Below, one piece after another: positions 18,105 to 25,175 of a DNA stretch of 52,648 nt. Each line of letters starts with the position of its first letter. Position 1 is the first letter of the stretch. The notes under the pieces were generated by a model. That model did not search any database, had not been told where the DNA came from, and saw nothing but the letters and a program-made list of their open reading frames with translations. The DNA comes from Anaerolineae bacterium (GTDB lineage: Bacteria > Chloroflexota > Anaerolineae > 4572-78 > J111), in contig JAFGNV010000040.1 in assembly GCA_016926805.1 (NCBI GenBank), positions 1 to 52,648 on the forward strand, in the 5' to 3' direction. Position numbers and translations under genes: made by a program.

Positions 18105-19325
18105 ATGTACGCTGAACAACAAGCATCGTCTCCTCTGATCTGGGGGATGAATTTCAAAAGACCAAAATTGCCGCTGTTTTTATTTTTAGCTTTTAAGGAA
18201 ATTTGGCGCACCCGGGGCCGTTTCTTTTTGGTAAGTCTGGTTATTGCCTTAATTACCATCTTGGTGCTGTTTATTGCCGGGCTGGCGGTGGGTTTAGGAA
18301 ATGGCAATAAAGAATACCTGGAGAAACTGAACGGTGAGTTGATTGTGTATCAAGAAAATGTCAGCCTGCTCATCCCGTCCAGCCAGTTTGACCGTTCGAA
18401 ACTGGCCGAAGTTAAGCGGGTAGAGGGCGTGACCGACGCCGGAGCCATTGCCTTTAGCAACGCCTCGTTGGTATTTGAAAACGGCCGGGAGCCGTTGAAA
18501 GTGTCGCTCATTGGCGTTGAGCCGGGCAAACCCGGTGAGCCGCCAGCTTACCAGGGCCGTGGCTTGCGGGGTAAGCAGGAAAAAGGGGCCATCATTGACA
18601 AAAATGTGGCCGTGCGTACCAACCTGCAAGTTGGCGATACCATCGTTCTCAAATCAACACAGAACACCAAAGAAGAGCTTTATCCCCTCGAAGTGGTCGG
18701 TATTACCGATGGCCGCCAGTATTCCATCCAACCATCGGTGATCCTGCCCTATCTCACCTGGGACCGGGTTCGCCCCAAGGGGGCGGTCAACGGCGGGGAA
18801 GGATTTACCTACAACATCATTGCGGTCAAGTTGGATAACCCGGCGGAGTGGCAAGCGATGGCCGGCCGCCTGGAAAATCAAGTAAAAAAGGTCGAGGTTG
18901 TGGATCGCAAAACTGCCTATGAGAACACTCCTGGTTATGGCCCCCAGCAGAGCACGCTCAACACGCAACGCTTCTTTAGTTTGCTCATTGGGATATTGGT
19001 GCTGGGCGGCTTTTTCCAGATCCAAACCCTGCAGAAGGTGGCCCAGATTGGCATGCTCAAAGCCATTGGCGCGTCTAGCGCGACCATTGCGATTTCTTTT
19101 TTATTGCAAATTGTTCTGGTGACCATATTGGGAATAACCATTGGGGTGGTGGGGACGCTGCTGTTATCGTTGAGCTTTCCGGCAACCGTGCCCATTGTTT
19201 TTACCAAAGACGCGGTACTGACCAGTATCATCTCTATCATGCTTATCGGCCCCCTGGGTGGACTGGTATCATTGAGAATTATGTTGAAAGTTGAGCCGCT
19301 CACGGCGTTAGGATTGGCCTCATAA
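18105..19325 (+). CDS. ABC transporter permease (FtsX/MacB/DevC-like)
   Basis: About 406 residues. One N-terminal membrane helix (FFLVSLVIALITILVLFIAG) is followed by a large extracytoplasmic domain and three C-terminal helices near FFSLLIGILVLGGFF, ATIAISFLLQIVLVTILG and IISIMLIGPLGGLVSL. This is the MacB/FtsX permease layout. I chose the ATG at 18105 (MYAEQQ), with GGAGAGA just upstream. The frame is open to 17961, but the extra 48 residues look like non-coding sequence. It is paired with the ATPase 17 bases downstream. Such pairs power mechanical export or lipoprotein handling; the cargo is unknown, and no adaptor (HlyD-like) gene is present. Confidence 0.9.
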   Translation: MYAEQQASSPLIWGMNFKRPKLPLFLFLAFKEIWRTRGRFFLVSLVIALITILVLFIAGLAVGLGNGNKEYLEKLNGELIVYQENVSLLIPSSQFDRSKLAEVKRVEGVTDAGAIAFSNASLVFENGREPLKVSLIGVEPGKPGEPPAYQGRGLRGKQEKGAIIDKNVAVRTNLQVGDTIVLKSTQNTKEELYPLEVVGITDGRQYSIQPSVILPYLTWDRVRPKGAVNGGEGFTYNIIAVKLDNPAEWQAMAGRLENQVKKVEVVDRKTAYENTPGYGPQQSTLNTQRFFSLLIGILVLGGFFQIQTLQKVAQIGMLKAIGASSATIAISFLLQIVLVTILGITIGVVGTLLLSLSFPATVPIVFTKDAVLTSIISIMLIGPLGGLVSLRIMLKVEPLTALGLAS

Positions 19326-19342
19326 GGCTCAGGAGTAAAAAT

Positions 19343-20068
19343 ATGACAATCGCATTGCAAACAACCTCTGTGCTCAAAACCTATACAGTTGATAACAATA
19401 TCATCAGGGCTGTGGACAACGTTAGCCTGGGGGTGGAAAAAGGCCAATTTGTCGCTCTGGTTGGCCCCAGTGGCTCAGGCAAAACCACCATGCTGGCCAT
19501 GCTGGCCGGTTTGTTAAGCCCCACCCAGGGCAGTATTATGATTGATGGCTACGAGTTGGGCCGCATGAAGGAAAAAGAGCGCGCCGAGTTTCGCCGCCAA
19601 AAGATCGGCTTCACTTTTCAAACCAATAATCTGGTACCTTACCTGAACGTGCAGGAAAATGTAGAACTGATGCTGCGCTTGAACAATAAGTACGATCGGC
19701 CTGGTAAAGAATTTGCCGAAGAGTTGCTGGTACAGCTTGGCCTGGGTGACCGGCTCAAAAACCTGCCCTCGCAACTTTCCGGGGGACAGCAACAGCGCGT
19801 AGCCATTGCCCGCGCCCTTATCCACAATCCCGATATCGTCCTGGCCGACGAACCCACCGCCAACTTGGATACCGAGCGCGCCTATCAGGTGGTCGAAACC
19901 TTTGCCAGCCTCATCCATTCCCGCAACCTGGCCGGGATTATGGTAACGCACGACCTGCGCATGGTCGAGTACACCGACAAGGTCATCCAGATGCAAGATG
20001 GCAAACTCAACCGGGTCATTGACGATAAAGAGGAAATTCGTGCCTTTGCCAGGTCTCACCTGAATTAA
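19343..20068 (+). CDS. ABC transporter ATP-binding protein (LolD/MacB/DevA-like)
   Basis: 241-residue ATPase of the permease encoded just before it. Walker A is [17 protein letters not shown], the signature loop is [15 protein letters not shown], Walker B is [13 protein letters not shown], and the switch His is in MVTHDLRM. The Q-loop lies in [16 protein letters not shown], a variant of the usual FQ-hydrophobic stretch. AGGAGTAAAAAT precedes the ATG. The stop is followed within about 20 bases by an opposite-strand remnant of an MFS transporter gene, so a rearrangement junction lies close to its 3' end. Confidence 0.95.
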   Translation: MTIALQTTSVLKTYTVDNNIIRAVDNVSLGVEKGQFVALVGPSGSGKTTMLAMLAGLLSPTQGSIMIDGYELGRMKEKERAEFRRQKIGFTFQTNNLVPYLNVQENVELMLRLNNKYDRPGKEFAEELLVQLGLGDRLKNLPSQLSGGQQQRVAIARALIHNPDIVLADEPTANLDTERAYQVVETFASLIHSRNLAGIMVTHDLRMVEYTDKVIQMQDGKLNRVIDDKEEIRAFARSHLN

Positions 20069-20079
20069 ACGCCAAGTGC

Positions 20080-20345
20080 GGACAAGTCCAAAAGTCGCCC
20101 CAACCAAATCCAATCCCTGCGTGTGCGTTTTGGGTGTGGTACTATCGGCGATGGCGGCTTGATCTGTGGCGATATTGGCCCCGGAGATACCATCAACGAC
20201 GCGGGCCAGAAACAGCATCCCCAAGGCATTGGCGAATCCCAGAAATATAAAACCGATAAGGGTACCGATTTGGCCGACTATCAAAACTGACCGATGTCCG
20301 AAACGGCCCGATAACTGGCCCAACAGGGACGCCCCGATGAAGGGC
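20080..20345 (-). pseudogene. Truncated MFS transporter remnant (TetA-like)
   Basis: The minus strand between about 20345 and 20080 codes for PFIGASLLGQLSGRFGHRSV, then QIGTLIGFIFLGFANALGML, ARVVDGISGANIATDQAAIA and GLDLVGATFGL. This matches helices 2-4 of a drug-proton antiporter of the major facilitator family, including the loop 2-3 motif G-x-L-(x)3-F-G-R. Homology stops at GATFGL, where the reading frame runs into antisense of the ABC ATPase, and there is no N-terminal helix 1. It is therefore an internal fragment of about 90 residues out of about 400, left by deletion or insertion. It should be non-functional. Confidence 0.75.
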
Positions 20346-20383
20346 CTGTTCTTATATTGTTTAGATATTGTACAAAATTGACG

Positions 20384-20412
20384 TATTTTATTAATGTTGT
20401 TTTAATAAAATA
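20384..20412. repeat. AT-only inverted repeat upstream of fasciclin gene
   Basis: TATTTTATTAA (20384-20394) and TTAATAAAATA (20402-20412) are perfect 11-bp inverted copies with a 7-nt loop. It could be an operator or a weak hairpin in the unusually AT-rich 20346-20613 leader. Confidence 0.5.
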
Positions 20413-20440
20413 TGTATAAAATATATACAAATACTGAACA
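20413..20440 (+). promoter_or_regulatory. Candidate CarH-type operator repeats before fasciclin gene
   Basis: The 11-bp spaced units TGTATA (20413), TATACA (20424) and TGAACA (20435) match TnnACA, two perfectly and one with a mismatch. The same spacing occurs at the regulator/crtB promoter. In addition the 14-mer AAACAAAATATTGA at 20468-20481 is also found at 15501-15514. Suggestive of shared control, not proven. Confidence 0.45.
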
Positions 20441-20452
20441 AAATATTAATCA

Positions 20453-20461
20453 AAAGGAGGT
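20453..20461 (+). promoter_or_regulatory. Orphan Shine-Dalgarno sequence
   Basis: AAAGGAGGT is a near-perfect complement to the 16S 3' end, but no ATG, GTG or TTG follows within 5-12 bases. The first TTG (20478) gives only three codons. The true fasciclin start has its own CAGGAGGAAACT at 20600-20611. It may be a ribosome standby site or a decayed leader gene. Confidence 0.5.
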
Positions 20462-20613
20462 ACATCAAAACAAAATATTGATCCAATAATCTCTAAGTTG
20501 TAAATCAATTTTTACAAACCCTAATTCCCAAAAAAGTAACAAACAAAAAATATCAAACCTTCAAAAGCATAGTTGCAAATTTAATTAACAAAATTAGTCA
20601 GGAGGAAACTAAA

Positions 20614-21246
20614 ATGTTTAACAAATTCTCAAAAGTAGTTGGTATGTTGTTAGTCGTAGTCTTGTTTGGCACAATGGTAACATCCGCTTTTGCGGCTCAG
20701 GCTCAAATGGACATTGTTGACACCGCCGTTGCCGATGGTCGCTTTACCACCCTGGCCACGGCTCTGACCGAAGCTGGCCTGATTGAAACGCTTAAAGGCG
20801 AGGGGCCTTTCACCGTTTTTGCCCCCACCGATGATGCTTTTAATAAATTGCCCGATGGCACCATTGAAGCTCTGCTGGCCGATGTTCCGGCCCTCACCGA
20901 TGTATTGCTCTACCATGTGGTATCTGGCAAAGTGATGGCTGCCGATGTAGTTCAGCTCAGCTCGGCTGACACCGTTCTGGGTAAGCCCGTTAGCATTAAA
21001 GTTGAGAACGGCAATGTGTTTGTCAACGATGCGCAAGTTATTATCACCGACATCGAGACCTCCAACGGCGTGATTCATGTGATTGATGCAGTGTTGATCC
21101 CGCCTGCGGATGCTCCGGCTGCTCTGCCCGAGACTGGTGGCGAGAGCACAACCAGCAATTGGCTGCCCGTTATCCTGGCCCTGGGCCTGATCTTAGCTCT
21201 GGGTGGGTTCGGTGTCTTGCGCTTCCGCACCGTAGCCAGCAAATAA
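20614..21246 (+). CDS. Secreted fasciclin-domain protein with C-terminal LPETG anchor motif
   Basis: 210 residues. An N-terminal signal peptide (hydrophobic [20 protein letters not shown], likely cleaved after AFA) is followed by one complete fasciclin (FAS1) domain of about 135 residues. The domain has [42 protein letters not shown] and [13 protein letters not shown]. The end is LPETGGE, a hydrophobic helix ([19 protein letters not shown]) and the basic tail RFRTVASK: the layout of a sortase-sorted surface protein. Fasciclin domains mediate adhesion. No sortase gene is in the window. CAGGAGGAAACT precedes the ATG and a strong terminator follows. Confidence 0.93.
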   Translation: MFNKFSKVVGMLLVVVLFGTMVTSAFAAQAQMDIVDTAVADGRFTTLATALTEAGLIETLKGEGPFTVFAPTDDAFNKLPDGTIEALLADVPALTDVLLYHVVSGKVMAADVVQLSSADTVLGKPVSIKVENGNVFVNDAQVIITDIETSNGVIHVIDAVLIPPADAPAALPETGGESTTSNWLPVILALGLILALGGFGVLRFRTVASK

Positions 21247-21275
21247 TCACTAAGCAGGTTAGCAATATCAAAATC

Positions 21276-21312
21276 AAGGGGGGCTGCTCAAGAGGGTAGC
21301 CCCCCTTTCTTT
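21276..21312 (+). terminator. Rho-independent terminator after fasciclin gene
   Basis: AAGGGGGGCT (21276-21285) pairs with AGCCCCCCTT (21298-21307), a perfect 10-bp stem with a 12-nt loop, followed by TCTTTG. Confidence 0.85.
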
Positions 21313-21365
21313 GAACGGATGATAAGATAAATGATAGTGAATATGGCAATGATCTGGAGGACAAT

Positions 21366-22808
21366 ATGAACACCGCCATCTGGTGGATCCGTCGGGATTT
21401 ACGTTTGTCCGACAACCAGGCCCTCACCCAGGCTTTAACCTGTGCCGACCAGATCGTTCCTGTATTCATTTTCGATCCGGCTTTGCTCCGTTCGCCTTAC
21501 GTGGCTCCCAAGCGGTTAGCATTTGTGTTAGAGGGACTTCGCTGGTTAGACGCAGATTTGCAGGCGCGAGGGAGCCGCCTGATCATCCGGCGCGGAGAAC
21601 CGAAACAAGAATTATCTCGCCTGTTGGCCCAAAGCGGCAGCAATATCATTTTTGCCGAAGCCGACTTTTCGCCCTATGCCCGGTGTCGAGATCAAAACAT
21701 TACCGCCACATTACCGTTGCTTCTGCAGGGGGGGCTTACAGTTTGTCATCCCAATGTAGTTTTGAAGGCAAATGGCACACCCTATACTATGTTTACGCCC
21801 TTCAGCCGGGCCTGGAGAGCTTTGCCGTTGCCACAAGCTGCCGACTTACTGCCGGCGCCGGAACGTATTTTAACGCCGTCTCATTTGCCAGGTGAAGCCA
21901 TTCCTGTGGACCCACCGTTATCGTTGAAGGTCCCCTTTCCGGCAGGTGAAGCGGAAGCCCAACGTCGGTTGGCCAGGTTTGCCGGGCAACGCCTTGCTAA
22001 TTACGTGGAGCAGCGTAATCGGCTGGATTTTGATGGCACATCGCAACTCTCGCCTTACCTGCGATTTGGCATGCTTTCTACCCGGCAGGCGGTGGTAGCT
22101 GCCCGCGAGGCTATTGACATGGCAGTCAGTGTCCAGGAGCGCAAGGCTATCGAAACCTGGCTCAATGAACTTATCTGGCGTGAGTTTTATATCTCAATAC
22201 TCTATCACTTTCCTCAGGTACGTCGTCGCAGCTTTCGGCCAGAATATGACCGTATCCCTTGGTTAAATGATGAGACCGACTTTGCCGCCTGGCAGGAGGG
22301 TCGCACAGGATACCCGGTGGTCGATGCGGCTATGCGGCAACTGGTTCAAACCGGCTGGATTCACAACCGTGCCCGGATGATTGTGGCCTCGTTTTTGGTT
22401 AAGGATTTACTCATTGATTGGCGTTGGGGCGAACGCTGGTTTATGCAACACCTGGTAGATGGCGACCCGGCGGCCAACAATGGGGGCTGGCAGTGGTCCG
22501 CCAGTACCGGTACCGACGCCGCCCCTTACTTTCGGATTTTTAACCCGGTATTGCAGGGCCAGAAATTTGATCCTGAGGGCGAGTTTGTCCGTCGTTGGGT
22601 GCCGGAGCTGGCCGAGGTGCCCCAAAAGTTCATTCACACACCCTGGGAAATGCCGCTCGCTGTGCAGCAGGAAATCGGATGCGTGATTGGTCAAGATTAT
22701 CCCGCGCCACTTGTAGACCATGCGCTGGCTCGCAAGCGGGTATTGGCTGCCTACGCTCAAGCCAATGCTGGTGCGGTATTGAACAGCAGCCTGATTCCGG
22801 CAGGGTAA
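21366..22808 (+). CDS. phr: Deoxyribodipyrimidine photolyase (cryptochrome/photolyase family)
   Basis: 480 residues. Uses light to split cyclobutane pyrimidine dimers in DNA. The N-terminal antenna domain starts [15 protein letters not shown] and includes [14 protein letters not shown]. The C-terminal FAD domain holds [71 protein letters not shown] and [20 protein letters not shown], which contains the electron-transfer tryptophans and the Asn that contacts flavin N5. The length is that of class I CPD photolyases. AATGATCTGGAGGACAAT precedes the ATG. folK and folE follow, and folate is a photolyase antenna cofactor in many bacteria. Confidence 0.96.
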   Translation: MNTAIWWIRRDLRLSDNQALTQALTCADQIVPVFIFDPALLRSPYVAPKRLAFVLEGLRWLDADLQARGSRLIIRRGEPKQELSRLLAQSGSNIIFAEADFSPYARCRDQNITATLPLLLQGGLTVCHPNVVLKANGTPYTMFTPFSRAWRALPLPQAADLLPAPERILTPSHLPGEAIPVDPPLSLKVPFPAGEAEAQRRLARFAGQRLANYVEQRNRLDFDGTSQLSPYLRFGMLSTRQAVVAAREAIDMAVSVQERKAIETWLNELIWREFYISILYHFPQVRRRSFRPEYDRIPWLNDETDFAAWQEGRTGYPVVDAAMRQLVQTGWIHNRARMIVASFLVKDLLIDWRWGERWFMQHLVDGDPAANNGGWQWSASTGTDAAPYFRIFNPVLQGQKFDPEGEFVRRWVPELAEVPQKFIHTPWEMPLAVQQEIGCVIGQDYPAPLVDHALARKRVLAAYAQANAGAVLNSSLIPAG

Positions 22809-22864
22809 GAAATGGTTTTGAGGCCGCGTCTTAATTAAGGCAAATTGCTAAAAAGTTTGTTTTC

Positions 22865-22881
22865 CTGACACAAGGTGTCAG
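22865..22881. promoter_or_regulatory. Short perfect hairpin or operator before folK
   Basis: CTGACAC (22865-22871) and GTGTCAG (22875-22881) are inverted copies with a 3-nt loop, 85 bases upstream of folK, followed by an AT-rich stretch. The size fits a dimeric regulator site. It could also be a weak terminator for the photolyase gene, but no U-run follows. Confidence 0.4.
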
Positions 22882-22965
22882 AAATTATATAGAAAATAAA
22901 GATGATAGCGTTTTTACGCGTGAGCTAATCTGGCCTGAACACGGAAAAAATCAAGAAAGGAAATT

Positions 22966-23490
22966 ATGATGCCCAATCTGGCGTTTCTTTCACTCGGGTC
23001 AAATATCGAACCGGAAGCAAATCTAAACAAAGCGGTGGCGATGTTGGCTGAATCAAGCCGATTGGTGGCGGTTTCGCCGGTTTGGGAAACGCTACCCTTG
23101 GGAGTCACGGATCAACCCAATTTTCTAAATGCGGCCACTCTGGTCGAAACCGACCGAACGCCGGAAGTGTTCAAGCGGGAGGTCATCCGCTGGATAGAGA
23201 ATGAATTGGGGCGGGCGCGTAATGGGGACAAATTCGGCCCCCGCACCATTGACATCGACATTATGCTCTTTAACCAACAAATCCTCGAATTGGATAACCG
23301 CCATATTCCCGACCCGGAGGTTGTGGAGCGGCCCTTTGTCGCCATCCCTTTGGCCGAGATTGCCCCTGATTATCGTCATCCCGAAACCGGCCAAACCCTG
23401 CGCGACATTGCCCGGGGTTTTGATGTAAACAAGGAACACATGCGGTTGCGGCCTACGGTGTCGCAAGCGTTGATGCAATATTTGGGTTAA
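22966..23490 (+). CDS. folK: 2-amino-4-hydroxy-6-hydroxymethyldihydropteridine diphosphokinase
   Basis: 174 residues. Transfers pyrophosphate from ATP to hydroxymethyl-dihydropterin in folate synthesis. It has the family landmarks SLGSNIEPEANLNKAVAML, VSPVWETLPLGVTDQPNFLN, ELGRARNGDKFGPRTIDIDI, in which the Asp-x-Asp binds magnesium, and IPDPEVVERPFVAIPLAEIAP. Two ATG codons stand in a row (22966, 22969) after AAGAAAGGAAATT. No folP or folB lies in the window. Together with folE 53 bases downstream, it makes a pterin pair beside photolyase. Confidence 0.95.
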   Translation: MMPNLAFLSLGSNIEPEANLNKAVAMLAESSRLVAVSPVWETLPLGVTDQPNFLNAATLVETDRTPEVFKREVIRWIENELGRARNGDKFGPRTIDIDIMLFNQQILELDNRHIPDPEVVERPFVAIPLAEIAPDYRHPETGQTLRDIARGFDVNKEHMRLRPTVSQALMQYLG

Positions 23491-23543
23491 ACGGAGACCA
23501 AACAGGTCTGAAAGCATAAAAAATTCATTTCCAGGAGAGAAAA

Positions 23544-24200
23544 ATGGAAACCTTTGTTATGGATGTAGAACGATTGGAGGAGTTATTCCAGATCAGCCCA
23601 AACGGGACGGCTCCTGCAGAGAAAGATGAGAAAAAAGCGGCGATTGAAGAATCGGTCCGGACCCTGTTGCTTAATGTGGGTGAAAACCCCGACCGGGAGG
23701 GCTTGCAGCGCACGCCAGATCGGGTAGCCCGCATGTACGATGAACTACTGGCCGGTTACCATACCGACCCGGTCAAGATGATTAACGATGCCCTGTTTAC
23801 CGTTGATTACAGTGAGATGGTCATTGTCAAGGATATTGATTATTACAGCCTGTGCGAGCATCATATGTTGCCTTTTTATGGCAAAGTGCACGTGGCCTAC
23901 ATTCCCAACGGCAAGGTGATTGGCCTGAGCAAAATCCCGCGGATTGTGGATATGTTTGCGCGTCGGCTGCAAGTGCAGGAACGCATGACCGAGCAGATTG
24001 CCGACTTCATCAACGAAGTTATCAACCCGCAGGGTGTGGCCGTGGTCGCCGAAGGTGTGCACATGTGCAGTATGATGCGCGGGGTAAAAAAGGCCAATGC
24101 TAGCATGGTTACCAGCGCCGTTCGCGGTATCTTCAAGGATGATCCCAAGACCCGGGCTGAATTTATGGAGCACATTGGTCGCCGACGGTTTGACGATTAA
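23544..24200 (+). CDS. folE: GTP cyclohydrolase I
   Basis: 218 residues. Converts GTP to 7,8-dihydroneopterin triphosphate, the entry to folate and pterin synthesis. Zinc ligands are seen in [18 protein letters not shown] (Cys and His) and in [15 protein letters not shown] (second Cys). Other family motifs are [40 protein letters not shown] and the adjacent EQIADFI. The first 30 residues are a low-conservation extension. AGGAGAGAAAA precedes the ATG. A strong terminator closes the folK-folE unit. Co-location with a CarH-type regulator and photolyase fits a light-stress group. Confidence 0.97.
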   Translation: METFVMDVERLEELFQISPNGTAPAEKDEKKAAIEESVRTLLLNVGENPDREGLQRTPDRVARMYDELLAGYHTDPVKMINDALFTVDYSEMVIVKDIDYYSLCEHHMLPFYGKVHVAYIPNGKVIGLSKIPRIVDMFARRLQVQERMTEQIADFINEVINPQGVAVVAEGVHMCSMMRGVKKANASMVTSAVRGIFKDDPKTRAEFMEHIGRRRFDD

Positions 24201-24229
24201 GGCCAAAATCGGCCCAATGGCATAAAGTC

Positions 24230-24280
24230 AAGGCAAAGGCGCAATGAGACTAAAATGGTCTCAGCGCCTTTGCCTTTTTT
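24230..24280 (+). terminator. Rho-independent terminator after folE
   Basis: AAGGCAAAGGCGC (24230-24242) pairs with GCGCCTTTGCCTT (24264-24276), and GAGAC/GTCTC extends the stem inward around a short loop. A T-run (24275-24280) follows. Very strong. From here to 24519 I see no gene; TATAAT at 24355-24360 is a possible -10 for the respiratory operon, but no -35 fits it. Confidence 0.88.
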
Positions 24281-24519
24281 CTCGTTCTCAAACTTACGTT
24301 TTTAATGTGGATTTCATCTTAAAAGCCTAGAATGATTTTTGGTTATAACGGGCATATAATGAAGCTGGCCAGCCGATCAATAGTAGCCTGAATTAGTAGT
24401 TGTGTCCCCATTGCGAAACGCCGCTACTGACTTCGGGCTGATTTTTACCCCGCCAACATTCAGCAGTTTTGAGTTAACATAAATTAAATACTCTTTAAGG
24501 AACGACATTAGGTAAACCT

Positions 24520-25173
24520 ATGAATCAAACCTTCCATCCCGGTATGAACACTATTGCCAGGGTTTCAATTTTGGCGATGGTGTTGATAGCCACAGGTCTT
24601 GCCGTAGGTTGGTACTTCTTTGTCAAATCGCCCTATATGACTCAGGTGAACATGGCCCGTGAACAGCCGGTTCCCTTTAGTCACCAGCATCACGTGACCG
24701 ACTTGGGTATTGATTGCCGCTACTGCCATACCTCGGTTGAAGATGCAGCCTTTGCGGGTATCCCCCCCACGCAGACCTGTATGACTTGCCACTCCCAAAT
24801 TCATCCCGAAGCGGAGATGTTGGCTCCGGTGCGTACCAGTTACAGTACAGGTTTACCCCTCAAATGGACCCGCGTGCATAATTTGTCGGATTTTGTCTAT
24901 TTTAATCATAGTATTCACCTGAACAAAGGGGTAGCTTGCGAAACTTGCCACGGGCGGGTCGATCAGATGCCGCTTGCCTATAAAGCCAAACCTATGTTTA
25001 TGGAGTGGTGCGTGGAATGCCACCGTGCCCCCGAAAAATTCATCCGGCCCAGAGAAGAAGTGTTGGCTATGGGGTATGAACCCGAAAACCAGTTGGCCGT
25101 GGGTACGTTACTGGTCAAAGAATACAATATCGAAACCGGCAGGCTAGATAACTGTTCGATCTGCCACAGGTAA
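24520..25173 (+). CDS. actA: Alternative Complex III pentaheme cytochrome c subunit ActA
   Basis: 217 residues with one N-terminal membrane anchor (VSILAMVLIATGLAVGWYFF) and five CxxCH heme sites: CRYCH, CMTCH, CETCH, CVECH and CSICH. The usual ActA of the quinol:cytochrome c/HiPIP oxidoreductase has this number. ActA collects electrons from the iron-sulfur subunit ActB on the outer face of the membrane and passes them towards ActE. It starts the respiratory operon; actB begins 3 bases after its stop. AAGGAACG is a modest Shine-Dalgarno, about 18 bases before the ATG. An ATG eight codons later (24544) is an alternative. Confidence 0.95.
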   Translation: MNQTFHPGMNTIARVSILAMVLIATGLAVGWYFFVKSPYMTQVNMAREQPVPFSHQHHVTDLGIDCRYCHTSVEDAAFAGIPPTQTCMTCHSQIHPEAEMLAPVRTSYSTGLPLKWTRVHNLSDFVYFNHSIHLNKGVACETCHGRVDQMPLAYKAKPMFMEWCVECHRAPEKFIRPREEVLAMGYEPENQLAVGTLLVKEYNIETGRLDNCSICHR

Positions 25174-25175
25174 GG

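Noticed and set aside
20384-20412. Terminator for the ABC operon
   Set aside because: The stem is A-T only and lies 316 bases after the ATPase stop, beyond the MFS remnant.
24355-24360. TATAAT as promoter of the respiratory operon
   Set aside because: No -35-like hexamer lies 16-18 bases upstream, so it is listed only as a possible -10.
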